Shown: positions 1-8,577 of the stretch, piece by piece
Position numbering within the stretch: the stretch's first letter is position 1
How the letters are laid out: every line of letters starts with the position of its first letter
Assembly (NCBI GenBank): GCA_011051655.1
Contig: DRKS01000058.1
Coordinates: 1 to 64,000, forward strand
DNA: 64,000 bases
Reading direction: 5' to 3'
From: Sedimenticola sp.
Lineage (GTDB): Bacteria > Pseudomonadota > Gammaproteobacteria > Chromatiales > Chromatiaceae
Program-made: the position numbers and the translations under genes
The notes under the pieces: generated by a model
Told to the model about the DNA's origin: nothing
The model's input: only the letters and a program-made list of their open reading frames with translations
The model's database searches: none

Positions 1-571
1 CCCGCCGCTCTCCCGCGCCGGCGAAGCCGCGCTCGGCCCGGATCATCTGCTCCAGCCGGCGGAACAGGAATTCGGAAATGCCAAGCCGTGAGCAGATATG
101 CAGCAACAGCCGCTCTTCCGCCGGATCGATCCGGCCGTCCGCATAGGCCGCCTGGAGCTGGATCTCCATGAACATCTGGATCAGGGTCTGGCGCCGGCGG
201 CATTCGCGTCGGAACTGCTCCAGCACCTCATCCAGGGGAAAATCCTCTGATTTGCCTTCCTTGAACAGGCGCTTTGCCGTCTGGCGCAGGTCCGGCGCCA
301 GGTCCATCTCCGCCATCAGGGCCTCGGCCAGGGCGATTTCATCCGGCGATACCCGCCCGTCCGCCTTGGCCACATGGCCCATTACCGAGAAGGTGGCGGT
401 AAAAAAGGCGGTCTGCACCCGGCTGCGGTCGCCGGGCGCCAGCTCTTCCTCCTCCAGGCCGGAAAGCCCCTTGTCCAGATTGTGCCCCAGGGCCGCCCCC
501 AGCAAGGCGCCCAATGGACCGCCGACCATGAAGCCAAAGGCGCCGCCCACCAATTTCCCCCACCAGCTCAA
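1..571 (-). CDS. djlA: Co-chaperone DjlA, N-terminal part (runs off window edge)
   Basis: Membrane-anchored DnaJ-like co-chaperone that stimulates DnaK. About 190 residues are visible from a TTG start at 571, preceded by a GGGAG ribosome-binding site. The N-terminus is a glycine-rich hydrophobic anchor (residues about 7-30, GGAFGFMVGGPLGALLGAAL), the DjlA hallmark. A TerB-like helical domain follows, with the repeated acidic motif (VAKADGRVSPDE and later YADGRIDPAEE). The C-terminal J domain with its HPD motif would lie left of position 1 and cannot be confirmed. The next gene downstream is outside the window. Confidence 0.88.
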   Translation of the reverse strand, partial: MSWWGKLVGGAFGFMVGGPLGALLGAALGHNLDKGLSGLEEEELAPGDRSRVQTAFFTATFSVMGHVAKADGRVSPDEIALAEALMAEMDLAPDLRQTAKRLFKEGKSEDFPLDEVLEQFRRECRRRQTLIQMFMEIQLQAAYADGRIDPAEERLLLHICSRLGISEFLFRRLEQMIRAERGFAGAGERR

Positions 572-772
572 GATTTTCTCCCGTCGGACCGAACAATCCG
601 CAAATTATGCACCAGGCGGGCCGGTTTCACACCTCAAGAACGCAATGCGGGGGAATGCAACAGGGAATTTGACGGGGCATGAGGGCGCCGCCGCACCTTT
701 GACAGGCCATGGTGTCCAATAGCTGAATGCCATTTTTCATGGGCCGGCCTCAAGGAATTTCATGCTTGGCCG

Positions 773-1027
773 ATGACTGAAGTAAGCGTGTGGGAACAGG
801 AGCCAATAGCGGGAGCCGATATTATGATTATGGTAATTGACCTGGCCACTGGTGAGTTGATCCACAGCAGCGGGGGGAAATCCATCGACGCCCCGCCGGA
901 AAGGCATGAAGAGGCGCATTGTCCCGCCCTTGTGCTGCAGGAAGTGCAGGCGGAACCCGCCCGCAGGAGCATGCCCCCCGAGCTCATGGGCCTCCCGGCC
1001 GATGAGCTTATGGCAAAATTCGAGTAA
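773..1027 (+). CDS. Small protein of unknown function
   Basis: An 84-residue reading frame that I do not recognise. A second in-frame start at 824 gives 67 residues (MIMVIDLATGELIHS) and has a better GGGAG-type ribosome-binding site nearby, so the real protein may be the shorter one. Soluble, mildly acidic, no signal peptide. It ends three bases before an intrinsic terminator hairpin and overlaps the 3' end of the convergent coiled-coil gene by about 20 bp. The terminator placed right after the stop is the best support for a real gene. Confidence 0.5.
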   Translation: MTEVSVWEQEPIAGADIMIMVIDLATGELIHSSGGKSIDAPPERHEEAHCPALVLQEVQAEPARRSMPPELMGLPADELMAKFE

Positions 1028-2087
1028 GAGAATGCCGCCCCCGGGCGGCGTTCTTTTGCACCATCCCCTCTTCCCCGGCATCCCCGGTTATTCGGGTCCA
1101 CAGATCCGCTGCTTTTTGGCGGACACCTCCACTCAGGCCGGAGAGGATCCCATCCTTGGCATGGAGCGCCATCCATGCCTCCGGGGCGCCGAAGCCGACC
1201 AGCATGCCCAGCAACAGGCCAAGGAGGACCGGCCTGACACCGGCGCGGCGCATGGCCTTGGCGCTCCCGTCAACGCGCCCGCTGCCCTGCGCCGGCTCCG
1301 CCTGGTTCCTCAATTGTCCCAGCGTTGCCTCGGCCCGGATGCGACCGTCTTCCGCTTTGCGGCATCTGGCGGTCAGTTCCTCCAATTCCGCCCTGGACTG
1401 TTCAAGCTCCCGCCTGACAAGCTCCAGGTGCGAGTCCCGGTCCTCCAGGGCGTCCTCCAGGGAACGCTGCTCCGTCAGCGCCAGTTCCAGTTCCAGATGG
1501 CGCTCGTCGAGGGAGAGGCGAAGGCTGTCCAGTTCCTGCCGCATGGCCTCCCGCTCCGCGGCATCCGCCCCGGTCTCGAATCGGCGGTCCAATTTGGCCA
1601 GGGCCTCCCGCAGTTCGGCCTTTACCGTTTCATGGGCGCTTTCCAGTGATTCCAGCTCTTTCAGCAATTCCTTCTGCATCACCATGGCATCCCGCCTTAT
1701 TTCTTCCGCCGCCGCCCATTCGTCTTTATGATCCTTGAGGGTCCGCTTGAGACTTTCTATTTCGGCGGACAATGCCTTTTGGGCCTGCTCGTGCTCTTGG
1801 TGGTTTTTGAGCAAACGCCTCTCAAGCATCCTGGCGCGGGCTTCAGCTTCATTCCGTTGTTTTCCGAGTGTTTCAAGATCCATGGCGCCCGCACCGGCTT
1901 TATCCAGCAACAGGCTGACTTCACCCGAAAGCAGATAGATATTCCCGGGATCGGTGTCTCCCCGGCGGAACAGAAATTTGCCCCTTTTCAGGCGCTCGAT
2001 GCCGACCTGTTGCAGCAATTGCTCCAGGTCTTTCCCGGACGGCGTATCGAGCGGAACCAGCTCTTTGTCTTTCAGTGCTGCGGACAT
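1008..2087 (-). CDS. Coiled-coil membrane protein with truncated cyclic-nucleotide-binding-like N-terminus
   Basis: A 359-residue protein of unknown function. Start at 2087 has AAGGAG seven bases upstream; an ATG six codons further up has no such site. Residues about 20-65 (LLQQVGIERLKRGKFLFRRG, then IYLLSGEVSLL) resemble the first strands of a cAMP-binding beta-roll, but the rest of that domain, including the phosphate-binding cassette, is absent. Residues about 70-265 are a long charged heptad-rich coiled coil. A single hydrophobic segment (about 288-308, VLLGLLLGMLVGFGA) precedes a short C-terminal tail. It could be a membrane-tethered signalling or scaffold protein; this is inference. Confidence 0.72.
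   Translation of the reverse strand: MSAALKDKELVPLDTPSGKDLEQLLQQVGIERLKRGKFLFRRGDTDPGNIYLLSGEVSLLLDKAGAGAMDLETLGKQRNEAEARARMLERRLLKNHQEHEQAQKALSAEIESLKRTLKDHKDEWAAAEEIRRDAMVMQKELLKELESLESAHETVKAELREALAKLDRRFETGADAAEREAMRQELDSLRLSLDERHLELELALTEQRSLEDALEDRDSHLELVRRELEQSRAELEELTARCRKAEDGRIRAEATLGQLRNQAEPAQGSGRVDGSAKAMRRAGVRPVLLGLLLGMLVGFGAPEAWMALHAKDGILSGLSGGVRQKAADLWTRITGDAGEEGMVQKNAARGRHSLTRILP
1030..1057 (+). terminator. Intrinsic terminator after the 84-residue orphan
   Basis: A 10-bp stem (GAATGCCGCC paired with GGCGGCGTTC, one G-U pair) with a CCCG loop, followed by TTTT. It also lies inside the last codons of the gene on the opposite strand, so that protein's C-terminus is encoded by the hairpin. 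Confidence 0.7.
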
Positions 2088-2329
2088 CAGGTTCTCCTTC
2101 GGCACAGTCCCGCCAGCAATCTTTCTGGTAATGTAATGGCGTGGATGGGATGGAAGATGCCATATCAGTATGAAACCAACCCTATATTAGGTTATATCCG
2201 GTTGCCTGAAGTTGATGGTGTTGGCACTTTTTACTAACCCTGACCAGGTTCACAGTATTGTTATCCTTGCCGGCGCGGCGGCTCTTGCCGGGCCGGGCCA
2301 TATTGAAATCAGTCCACATGGGATTGGCC

Positions 2330-3895
2330 ATGAGCAAAACTCCGGGCATCGTTGCGGCCGGGCATGAAAAAACGGCGGAAGCGGCGCAAATCATTTTGCG
2401 GGAAGGCGGCAATGCATTCGACGCCGCATTGGCCGCCATGCTTGCCGCTTGCGTCGCCGAGCCGGTTCTGGCCTCCCTGGGCGGAGGCGGCTTTTTGTTG
2501 GCCCGCACGGGGGATGGCCAAAACACGCTTTATGATTTTTTTGCCCAGACGCCCCTGACCAAGCCCCCGGTATCGGATATCGATTTCTACCCCATTGTCG
2601 CGGACTTCGGCGCAGCACAGCAGGAATTTCATATCGGCCTGGGATCAATCGCCACCCCCGGCATGGTGCGCGGTCTGTTTGCCATCCACCGGGACCTGTG
2701 CCGCCTGCCGCTGGACATCATCATGGAACCGGCAAAACAGGCCGCTCGCGAAGGCATTCGGCTCAACGGCTTCCAGCATTATATTTCCACCGTGGTGCAG
2801 CCCATTATCGACGCCAGTCCGGCATCCAGAAAGCTGCATGAAAATGCTTGTCTGCCGGGTACTCCCGCAGTTGAAAACGATCTGGTGATAAATCCCGAAC
2901 TGGCGGATGTTTTCGACGCCTTGGTCACAGAAGGGGAAGCGCTTTTTTACCAGGGTGAACTGGGGCAACGGCTGGTCGGGGATTGCCGTGAGCAGGGCGG
3001 CTGTTTGAGTATGGCGGATTTGAGGCAATACCGCGCGCAAAGGCGCAAGCCCCTGGAGATGGTCTACCATGATGCAACGCTTCTGACCAACCCTCCGCCA
3101 TCCATTGGCGGCACCCTGATCGCCTTCACCCTGTCCCTGCTGGAGCCCGAGGGACTTGGCGGCTTCAGGCCGAACACCGGGCAGCATTTGCGGTTATTGG
3201 CGCATGCCATGCGGTTGACGCAAGAACTGCGCTGGAAAGAGGCTGTTGATCAGAGGCTGAATGAAGCGATGGCGCAGCATCTGCTGGGCAGCCCGCTTCT
3301 CAGGGCCTACCGTCACACACTGAAACGGCATGCGGTTTTTTCCAGAGGCACAACTCATATCAGTGTGGCCGATGCAGAACATAATTTCGCCGGCATGACC
3401 CTTTCCAATGGTGAAGGATCAGGTTATGTGCTGCCGGGCACGGGTATCATGATGAACAATATGTTGGGGGAGGAAGACATCAACCCCCATGGTTTTCACA
3501 AGTGGCCGGAGAACCGGCGCATTGCCTCCATGATGTCGCCAACCCTGGCGTTCGCCGCCGATGGACGGGCGCTGGTCATTGGATCCGGCGGGTCCAACCG
3601 TATCCGCAGCGCCATTGTACAGGTGCTGATCAACCTCTTGGACTTCGAAATGAATCTGGAGGATGCGGTAGAGTTCCCGCGTATTCACTTTGAGTCAGGC
3701 CTGTTGAACCTGGAAGCCGGGCTACCGCAACAAACACTGAAAATACTGCTGGAAGAATTCCCCCGGCAAAAGCAGTGGCCAGGAAAAAACCTGTTTTTTG
3801 GCGGTACTCACTGTATCTTGCGCGATGGCAAGGGACACTTGCATGGCAAGGGAGACAGCCGCCGTGGCGGGGTATGTCTTGAGAGCCCGCGCTAG
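2330..3895 (+). CDS. ggt: Gamma-glutamyltransferase family protein
   Basis: Ntn-hydrolase that cleaves or transfers the gamma-glutamyl group of glutathione and related peptides. 521 residues from ATG 2330; in-frame starts at 2318 and 2258 are less likely. Motifs: AGHEKTAEAA near the N-terminus, LGGGGFLL (substrate region), the autoprocessing Thr at about residue 341 in GTTHISVAD, and the SNGEGSG and GTGIMMNNML motifs in the small subunit. Unlike most proteobacterial enzymes it shows no signal peptide, so it may act in the cytoplasm. It stands alone between a divergent gene and the HU-like gene. Confidence 0.9.
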   Translation: MSKTPGIVAAGHEKTAEAAQIILREGGNAFDAALAAMLAACVAEPVLASLGGGGFLLARTGDGQNTLYDFFAQTPLTKPPVSDIDFYPIVADFGAAQQEFHIGLGSIATPGMVRGLFAIHRDLCRLPLDIIMEPAKQAAREGIRLNGFQHYISTVVQPIIDASPASRKLHENACLPGTPAVENDLVINPELADVFDALVTEGEALFYQGELGQRLVGDCREQGGCLSMADLRQYRAQRRKPLEMVYHDATLLTNPPPSIGGTLIAFTLSLLEPEGLGGFRPNTGQHLRLLAHAMRLTQELRWKEAVDQRLNEAMAQHLLGSPLLRAYRHTLKRHAVFSRGTTHISVADAEHNFAGMTLSNGEGSGYVLPGTGIMMNNMLGEEDINPHGFHKWPENRRIASMMSPTLAFAADGRALVIGSGGSNRIRSAIVQVLINLLDFEMNLEDAVEFPRIHFESGLLNLEAGLPQQTLKILLEEFPRQKQWPGKNLFFGGTHCILRDGKGHLHGKGDSRRGGVCLESPR

Positions 3896-4041
3896 CCCGC
3901 ATCGATTGATATTCCCAATGCCTGATGCCATTTTCTCAATCAAGGAAACAAAGAGAGAACCAAGGTAAAAACCTCGAATTGTTTAAATTATCCCTATAGA
4001 ATAGCGCCGCTTTTTAAAATCTATGCTATTTTATCAACGTA

Positions 4042-4073
4042 TCATCGCCTAATGATGTGTCATCACCTAATGA
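4042..4073 (+). repeat. Pair of 14-bp direct repeats before the HU-like gene
   Basis: TCATCGCCTAATGA (4042-4055) and TCATCACCTAATGA (4060-4073) recur with an 18-bp period and one mismatch. The second copy overlaps the ribosome-binding site (GAGGA) of the HU-like gene starting at 4084. They lie in the leader or promoter and could be an operator or simply a local duplication. Confidence 0.6.
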
Positions 4074-4083
4074 GGAACTACCC

Positions 4084-4560
4084 ATGGCCGTAAAGAAAAA
4101 AGCCGCCAAAAAGACTGCAAAGAAGAAGGTTGCCGCCAAGAAAAAGGTGGCCGTGAAGAAAAAGGTCACCGCTAAAAAGAAGGCCGCTGGGCGCAAGAAA
4201 AAGGTTGCCGCAAAAACAGCGGCACCCGCTCCTAAAAAGCTCAAGTCGATCACAACCAAACAGACCAAAACCCAGATTATTACGGCCATTGCTGAAGATA
4301 CCAATCTGTCACGCAAGCAGGTTGCCGCTGTATTTGAATCCCTGGGTTCTTTGATTCAACGTCATGTACAGCGCCGTGGTTCGGGGGAATTCACCATCCC
4401 GGAAACAGGCGTCAAGATCCGCCGCGTTCGCAAGCCGGCCCGCAAGGCCCGCATGGGCCGCAATCCGGCCACCGGCGAGGCCATCAAGATCGCAGCCAAA
4501 CCGGCGACCACTGTAATCAAGGTTGCCGCACTCAAGGCGCTGAAGGACAAGCTGTCCTAG
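4084..4560 (+). CDS. HU-like DNA-binding protein with histone H1-like lysine-rich N-terminal tail
   Basis: Nucleoid protein of 158 residues. Start ATG 4084 follows GAGGA by seven bases. Residues about 1-55 are a Lys/Ala-rich repeat (KKKVAAKKKVAVKKKVTAKKK pattern) like the H1/AlgP-type tails; residues about 65-158 are an HU/IHF-type fold (TQIITAIAEDTNLSRKQ, then GEFTIPETGVKIR and an Arg/Lys-rich beta arm, then RNPATGEAIKI). The tail should give strong non-specific DNA binding. Transcribed alone, with an A/T-rich upstream region and a large palindrome just downstream. Confidence 0.9.
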   Translation: MAVKKKAAKKTAKKKVAAKKKVAVKKKVTAKKKAAGRKKKVAAKTAAPAPKKLKSITTKQTKTQIITAIAEDTNLSRKQVAAVFESLGSLIQRHVQRRGSGEFTIPETGVKIRRVRKPARKARMGRNPATGEAIKIAAKPATTVIKVAALKALKDKLS

Positions 4561-4583
4561 TATCCTGGAAGGATCAGGGTAAG

Positions 4584-4622
4584 GCAGGAAGCATGATATG
4601 CAGTGCATATCATGCTTCCTGC
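4584..4622. repeat. 39-bp near-perfect palindrome (probable terminator)
   Basis: A 19-bp inverted repeat (left arm 4584-4602, right arm 4604-4622) with a single central G and no mismatches, followed by GTTTTGGG. Located 24 bp after the HU-like stop, it most likely ends that transcript. Its symmetry is higher than terminators need, so a protein-binding role is also possible. Confidence 0.7.
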
Positions 4623-4689
4623 GTTTTGGGCTGAAATCTTCAGAACGGCCAGGCGCCATCGGACCTTGTATAAACAGCAAGTGTTTCCG

Positions 4690-5682
4690 GTGAAGATTCT
4701 TGCAGGCGACATTGGAGGCACCCATACGCGGCTGGCGCTGTTCGAGGTTGAGAGCGGACGCCTGCATTGTCTTTATGAAGCCGTCTACCCCAGCGCCGAG
4801 CATGCCTCGCTGGATGCCATTGTGGAGCGCTTTCTGGAAAGCGCCGGCATGGCCTGCAGACTGGCCTGTTTCGGCCTTGCCGGCCCTGTCCGTAACCGGC
4901 GCTGCAAAACCACCAATCTTCCCTGGCTGGTGGATGCCGAAACGATGGAGAAGGCATCGGGATTGGCCAGGGTCTGGCTCATCAATGACCTGGAGGCCAC
5001 CGCGTGGGGAATCGCCGGCCTTGGCGCAGATGATTTCCACACCCTCCAGAAAGGTGATCACAAAGCCCGCGGAAACCGCTGCGTTATCGCCGCCGGCACC
5101 GGTCTTGGAGAGGCCGGCCTCTATTGGGATGGATCCCGTTACCGCCCTTTCGCCACCGAGGGGGGGCATGCCGATTTCGCACCCCGCAATACCCTGGAGT
5201 TCGCCCTGTTGGAGTATTTGGGCCAGCGCTTTGGCCATGTGAGCTGGGAACGTCTCGTCTCCGGACCTGGCCTGGTGGCTATCTATCGCTTTTTGAAGGA
5301 CTACCGCAAACAGGCCGAACCCGACTGGCTGACCGGGGCCTTGCGTCAGGGCGATGCAGCCGCGGTCATTTCAAGTGCGGCGCTGGAACGGCGCTGCCCC
5401 GTCTGCGCCGAGGCGCTGGACCTTTTCGTTGAATTCTATGGCGCGGAGGCGGGTAATCTCGCTTTGAAACACATGGCGACGGGGGGCGTCTACATTGGCG
5501 GCGGCATTGCGCCCAAAATCCTGCCCAAGCTAAAGGAAGGGGGGTTTTTACGGGCCTTCAACGCCAAGGGAAGAATGGAGCCGCTGCTGCAAGCCATGCC
5601 GGTTCATGTCATTGTGAACGACCGTGCGGCCCTCTATGGTCCGGGCCTCTACGCCATGGCCCGGCGCGAGACGGCCGCCTGA
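4690..5682 (+). CDS. glk: Glucokinase
   Basis: ATP-dependent phosphorylation of glucose at entry to glycolysis. 330 residues from GTG 4690; the frame is open further upstream to GTG 4603, but that start lies inside the palindrome and would add about 29 residues not expected in the family. Motifs: phosphate-1 loop AGDIGGTHTRLALFE, LAGPVRNRRCKTTNLPW (glucose site), LINDLEATAWGI with the catalytic Asp, AAGTGLGEAGL and the EGGHADFAP loop. It is convergent with trkH, whose stop is only a few bases away. Confidence 0.93.
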   Translation: MKILAGDIGGTHTRLALFEVESGRLHCLYEAVYPSAEHASLDAIVERFLESAGMACRLACFGLAGPVRNRRCKTTNLPWLVDAETMEKASGLARVWLINDLEATAWGIAGLGADDFHTLQKGDHKARGNRCVIAAGTGLGEAGLYWDGSRYRPFATEGGHADFAPRNTLEFALLEYLGQRFGHVSWERLVSGPGLVAIYRFLKDYRKQAEPDWLTGALRQGDAAAVISSAALERRCPVCAEALDLFVEFYGAEAGNLALKHMATGGVYIGGGIAPKILPKLKEGGFLRAFNAKGRMEPLLQAMPVHVIVNDRAALYGPGLYAMARRETAA

Positions 5683-5686
5683 GCCG

Positions 5687-7138
5687 TTATTTGGACCAGT
5701 AGGCCGGGCTCAGCACCACCAGCAGGGTGAATATCTCCAGCCGTCCGAGCAGCATGCCGAAGCAGAGAATCAATTTGGCCGGATCGCTCAAGCCGGCATA
5801 GTTCTGTCCCACCTCCCCGAGGCCCGGGCCAAGATTGTTTATGGAGGCCGCGACGGCGGAAAAAGCGGTGGTCAGATCAAGGCCGGTCAGGGCCAGCGCC
5901 AGATACATCAGGGTAAAGCTCGCCACATAGAGTGAGAAATAACCCCAGACCGCTTCCACCACGCGGGTGGAAATCGTCTTGCCTCCCAGGCGAATGGGGA
6001 TTTGCGCGCTGGGGTGGATCAGGCGGTAAATCTCCCGCATGCCCTGTTTGATCAGCAAGACATAGCGGATCACCTTGATGCCGCCGCCAGTGGATCCGGC
6101 GCAGCCACCGATGAAACTCGTGAACAGCAACAAGGTGGAAATAAACGCCGGCCAGCTGGCGTAGTCGGCCGTGGTGAAACCGGCGGTCGTGCCGATGGAA
6201 ACCGCCTGGAACAATCCCTGCGTGACGGACTCGTCCCAGGACAGATGCGTGCCGCTCCAATGCAGCGCCGCCACCACCACAGTGGTGACGATCATTATAC
6301 CGGCAGCGTAATAGCGGAATTCCGAATCTCCGAAGTAGACCAACAGGCTTTTGTGGCGCCAGGCAACGAAATGCAGCGCGAAATTGATACCCGCCAGGAG
6401 CATGAACACCACGGCGATCATCTCGATCAGGGTGCTGTCGAAGAATCCCATGCTGGCATCATGGGTCGAAAAGCCGCCGATGGCCACGGTGGAAAAGGCA
6501 TGGCAGATGGCGTCGAAAAGGGTCATGCCCGCGGCCCAGTAGCAAAGCGCGCAGGCCACCGTCAGTCCGAGATAGATATACCACAGGGCCTTGGCCGTCT
6601 CCGTTATCCGCGGTGTGAGCTTGGCGTCCTTCATCGGCCCCGGCGTCTCTGCCCGGTAGAGCTGCATGCCGCCGATGCCCAGCATGGGCAGCACCGCGAC
6701 CGCCAGCACGATAATGCCCATGCCGCCCAGCCACTGGAGCTGCTGGCGGTAGTAGAGAAGGGAGCGGGGAAGATCATCGATGCCCACGATGACCGTGGCC
6801 CCGGTGGTGGTCAGCCCCGAGATGGATTCGAACACCGCATCCGTCAGCGGCATATGGGGATGCTCGGACAGCGTGAATGGCAATGCGCCGGTCAGCCCAA
6901 GCACGGTCCAGAACATGATCACCACCATGAAGCCGTCCCGCAGGCGAAGCTCTTCGCGCTGGTTGCGCACCGGCAGCCAGAACAGTATCCCCATGGCCAG
7001 GGTCAGGGCAAAACCGTGGAGGAACGCAACGGCGGCGCCGTCCCCGTACCACCATGAGACCGCCACGGGCGGCAGCATGGTGATGCTGAACAGCATCAGC
7101 AGAATGCCGAGGATGCGTTGTATGGCGGTGAGTTGCAC
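5687..7138 (-). CDS. trkH: Trk potassium uptake protein TrkH
   Basis: Membrane translocation subunit of the Trk K+ transporter; 483 residues, the usual length. Four repeats of membrane helix, pore loop, membrane helix are discernible, with selectivity-loop glycines (for example GLTTTGATV and SIGTTAGFTT) and the GGCAGSTGGGIKVIR segment. The gating partner TrkA is encoded immediately upstream (45-bp spacer), so both are probably co-transcribed. Confidence 0.96.
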   Translation of the reverse strand: MQLTAIQRILGILLMLFSITMLPPVAVSWWYGDGAAVAFLHGFALTLAMGILFWLPVRNQREELRLRDGFMVVIMFWTVLGLTGALPFTLSEHPHMPLTDAVFESISGLTTTGATVIVGIDDLPRSLLYYRQQLQWLGGMGIIVLAVAVLPMLGIGGMQLYRAETPGPMKDAKLTPRITETAKALWYIYLGLTVACALCYWAAGMTLFDAICHAFSTVAIGGFSTHDASMGFFDSTLIEMIAVVFMLLAGINFALHFVAWRHKSLLVYFGDSEFRYYAAGIMIVTTVVVAALHWSGTHLSWDESVTQGLFQAVSIGTTAGFTTADYASWPAFISTLLLFTSFIGGCAGSTGGGIKVIRYVLLIKQGMREIYRLIHPSAQIPIRLGGKTISTRVVEAVWGYFSLYVASFTLMYLALALTGLDLTTAFSAVAASINNLGPGLGEVGQNYAGLSDPAKLILCFGMLLGRLEIFTLLVVLSPAYWSK

Positions 7139-7183
7139 TTTTTATTGGTTTTGGTTTCTGGTGTTACTGGCCATGCCGCTGGC

Positions 7184-8557
7184 TCACAAAAACGTCACGC
7201 CCACCTGAAACAGCTTCTCCACGTCCGCTATCCGCCGCTTGTCCACCAGGAACATAATGACGTGATCCTCCGACTCGATGACGGTATCGTGGTGGGCGAT
7301 CAACACCTCTTCGCCGCGCACGACAGCGCCGATGCTGGTCCCTTTCGGCAGCTTGAGTTCTTCAATGGTTCGTCCCACCACCTTGGATGAGTTGATGTCC
7401 CCGTGGGCGATGGCCTCGAGGGCCTCGGCGGCGCCGCGGCGCAAGGCGTGGACATTCACCACGTCGCCGCGGCGGATGTGGGTCAACAGGCTGCCCATGG
7501 TGGCCTGCTGGGGGGAGATTGCGATATCGATGGAGGTGTTTTCCACCAGATCCACATAGGCCCCCCGGTTGATCAGGGCCATCACCTTGCGCGCCCCCAG
7601 GCGCTTGGCCAGCATGGCGGAGAGGATGTTGGCCTCGTCGTCGTTGGTGACGGCGCAGAACACATCGGTGTCTTCGATATTCTCTTCCAGCAACAGTTCC
7701 TCGTCCGCCGCGTCGCCCCGCAGGACAATGGTTTTCTCCAGCTCCTCCGCCACGCGCCTGGCGCAGTTGGCATTGCGTTCGATCAGCTTTACCCGGTATT
7801 GGCCCTCCAGGGCGGCGCAGAGCCGCCGGCCGATGCTGCCGCCGCCGGCGAAGATGAGGCGCTTGAAGGGCTTTTCCTGTTTGCGCAGCTCGGTCATCAC
7901 CGCCTGGATATTGCGCGCGGCGGCGATGAAAAACACCTCGTCATCGGCCTCGATGACGGTATCCCCCTCCGGATGTATGGCGTGACCCTGCCGGTAGATG
8001 GCGGCCACCCTGGCCTCGGTGCCGGGCATGTGCTCCCGCAGGGCGGAGAGCTGATTGCCCACCAGCTGGCCGCCGGCGACGGCCCTGACGCCCACCAGCC
8101 GCACCCGCCCGCCGGCGAAATCCAGCACCTGCAGGGCGCCCGGGTGCTCGATCAGGCGCTGGATGTAATTGGTCACCAGCTGTTCGGGGCTGATCAGGAC
8201 ATCCACCGGCAGGGAGTCGTTGCCGAACAGCTGGGGATAACCGAGGTATCCCAGCTCCCGGACGCGGGCGATCTTGGTGGGGGTGTGAAACAGGCTGTAG
8301 GCGATCTGGCAGGCGACCATGTTGGTCTCGTCGCTGTTGGTCACGGCGATGATCATGTCGGCGTCATCCGCCCCGGCGCGGCGCAGCACGTCGGGATGGG
8401 AGGCGTGCCCCTGCACGGTGCGCAGATCCAGGCGGTCCTGCATCTCGCTCAGCAGTTGGGCGTTGAGATCCACCACCGTGATGTCGTTGGCTTCGCTGGC
8501 CAGGTTGTTGGCGACCGAGGAACCAACCTGTCCAGCCCCCAGGATTATGATTTTCAT
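7184..8557 (-). CDS. trkA: Trk system NAD-binding regulatory protein TrkA
   Basis: Cytoplasmic gating ring subunit of the Trk K+ transporter. 457 residues with two tandem RCK units: Rossmann fold 1 begins [16 protein letters not shown] and fold 2 at about residue 232 ([13 protein letters not shown]), each followed by a TrkA-C domain. Acidic residues ending beta-2 are present in both folds. Only 20 bp separates it from ntrX upstream, so K+ uptake and the NtrYX pair may share a transcript. Confidence 0.96.
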   Translation of the reverse strand: MKIIILGAGQVGSSVANNLASEANDITVVDLNAQLLSEMQDRLDLRTVQGHASHPDVLRRAGADDADMIIAVTNSDETNMVACQIAYSLFHTPTKIARVRELGYLGYPQLFGNDSLPVDVLISPEQLVTNYIQRLIEHPGALQVLDFAGGRVRLVGVRAVAGGQLVGNQLSALREHMPGTEARVAAIYRQGHAIHPEGDTVIEADDEVFFIAAARNIQAVMTELRKQEKPFKRLIFAGGGSIGRRLCAALEGQYRVKLIERNANCARRVAEELEKTIVLRGDAADEELLLEENIEDTDVFCAVTNDDEANILSAMLAKRLGARKVMALINRGAYVDLVENTSIDIAISPQQATMGSLLTHIRRGDVVNVHALRRGAAEALEAIAHGDINSSKVVGRTIEELKLPKGTSIGAVVRGEEVLIAHHDTVIESEDHVIMFLVDKRRIADVEKLFQVGVTFL

Positions 8558-8577
8558 CTGTTTTACCTAACCGGTAA

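Noticed and set aside
4603-4689. Upstream GTG start for glucokinase
   Set aside because: The codon lies inside the 39-bp palindrome and would add 29 atypical residues before the conserved GDIGGTH start.
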